Source: Lachnospiraceae bacterium
Lineage (GTDB): Bacteria; Bacillota; Clostridia; Lachnospirales; Lachnospiraceae
DNA length: 45,086 bases
Direction: 5' to 3'
NCBI GenBank assembly: GCA_028692055.1
Contig: JAQUYA010000013.1
Location: forward strand, 1 to 45,086
Shown: piece by piece, positions 44,951 to 45,086 of the stretch
Position numbering within the stretch: the first letter of the stretch is position 1
How the letters are laid out: each line of letters starts with the position of its first letter
Program-made: the position numbers and the translations under genes
The notes under the pieces: generated by a model
Seen by the model: the letters and a program-made list of their open reading frames with translations, nothing else
Told to the model about the DNA's origin: nothing
Database searches by the model: none

Positions 44951-45086
44951 ACAAAAGGCTTCATACCTTCAAAACCGAATACTGATTAATCTTTCCATCC
45001 GTTAACACTTTTTCCCTGAGTCCGTCTTTCTTCACTCTGTTTTCACTTCGTGCTTCCTGACTTCCTCTCCTTTTAGGATAAGCCCT
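44951..45086 (-). other. Spacer probably joining a 23S rRNA 3' end to the tRNA cluster
   Basis: On the minus strand the edge reads AGGGCTTATCC, which resembles the last bases of clostridial 23S rRNA. Further on is ATTCGGTTTTGAAGGTAT, a sequence type common after 23S genes. No 5S rRNA signature is seen in these 136 nt. The rRNA gene itself would lie outside the window, so this is tentative. Confidence 0.35.

Overview
The window reads as a chromosomal segment of a low-GC, endospore-lineage, probably motile anaerobic Firmicute, most likely a Lachnospiraceae (Clostridium cluster XIVa) gut bacterium. The evidence is: spmA/spmB spore-maturation genes; a FabT-FabK-type fatty-acid system; the Bacillus/Clostridium-conserved yaaO-(kinase)-yaaR-holB-ricT-yabB-rsmI gene order; two methyl-accepting chemotaxis proteins; GH3 and GlgX carbohydrate enzymes; strong AAGGAGG-type ribosome binding sites; and seven tRNAs without encoded CCA. 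Species assignment is inference; no homology search was run.

Layout. 0.2-2.2 kb: a chemoreceptor (-). 2.4-4.7 kb: a DUF885 membrane protein (+) converging on a FabT-like MarR regulator (-). 4.8-6.8 kb: UPF0178 protein, membrane-anchored Mrr-type nuclease and a DUF3990/DUF3791 toxin-antitoxin-like pair (-). 6.8-11.5 kb: asnS-asnA operon and glycogen debranching enzyme (-). 11.6-12.5 kb: composite giant palindromic element, copy 1. 12.5-16.6 kb: domain-permuted GH3 beta-glucosidase (-) divergent from an AraC regulator (+), with a second long palindrome and a leader hairpin between them. 16.6-20.5 kb: diguanylate cyclase, MATE exporter, AraC/GyrI-type regulator. 20.7-25.1 kb: spmB and spmA, normally adjacent, are separated by a glycosyltransferase, a decayed GH3 gene and a decayed AraC gene. 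25.2-26.5 kb: second chemoreceptor (+). 26.5-27.3 kb: composite palindromic element, copy 2, inverted relative to copy 1. 27.3-33.3 kb: type II fatty-acid synthesis genes acpP, then fabD-fabG-fabF-fabZ-fabK/NMO-fabH. 33.3-41.6 kb: rsmI, trmN6-like, ricT, holB, yaaR, a guanylate-kinase-like gene, pyk, a yaaO-like decarboxylase and an HD protein. 41.7-44.0 kb: L,D-transpeptidase and an unknown protein. 44.2-45.0 kb: tRNA cluster Asp-Val-Thr-Tyr-fMet-Phe-Lys, probably just downstream of a 23S rRNA gene lying beyond the right edge.

How the parts fit. The MarR protein at 4.3-4.7 kb resembles streptococcal FabT, and two FabT-like palindromes lie at acpP and fabD about 28 kb away, suggesting one lipid-synthesis regulatory circuit. 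The GH3/AraC divergent pair at 12.5-16.6 kb is echoed by the ruined GH3/AraC pair lodged inside the spm locus.

The most unusual content is non-coding. Two composite elements (about 930 and 785 bp) each carry two giant hairpins (types A and B, about 325-340 nt each). The hairpins share a structured core, and one 8-bp core stem has been replaced in full with pairing kept. The copies are inverted with respect to each other and flank about 14 kb. No transposase or convincing protein is encoded, so they look either like non-autonomous mobile palindromes or like a large structured RNA/ssDNA family.
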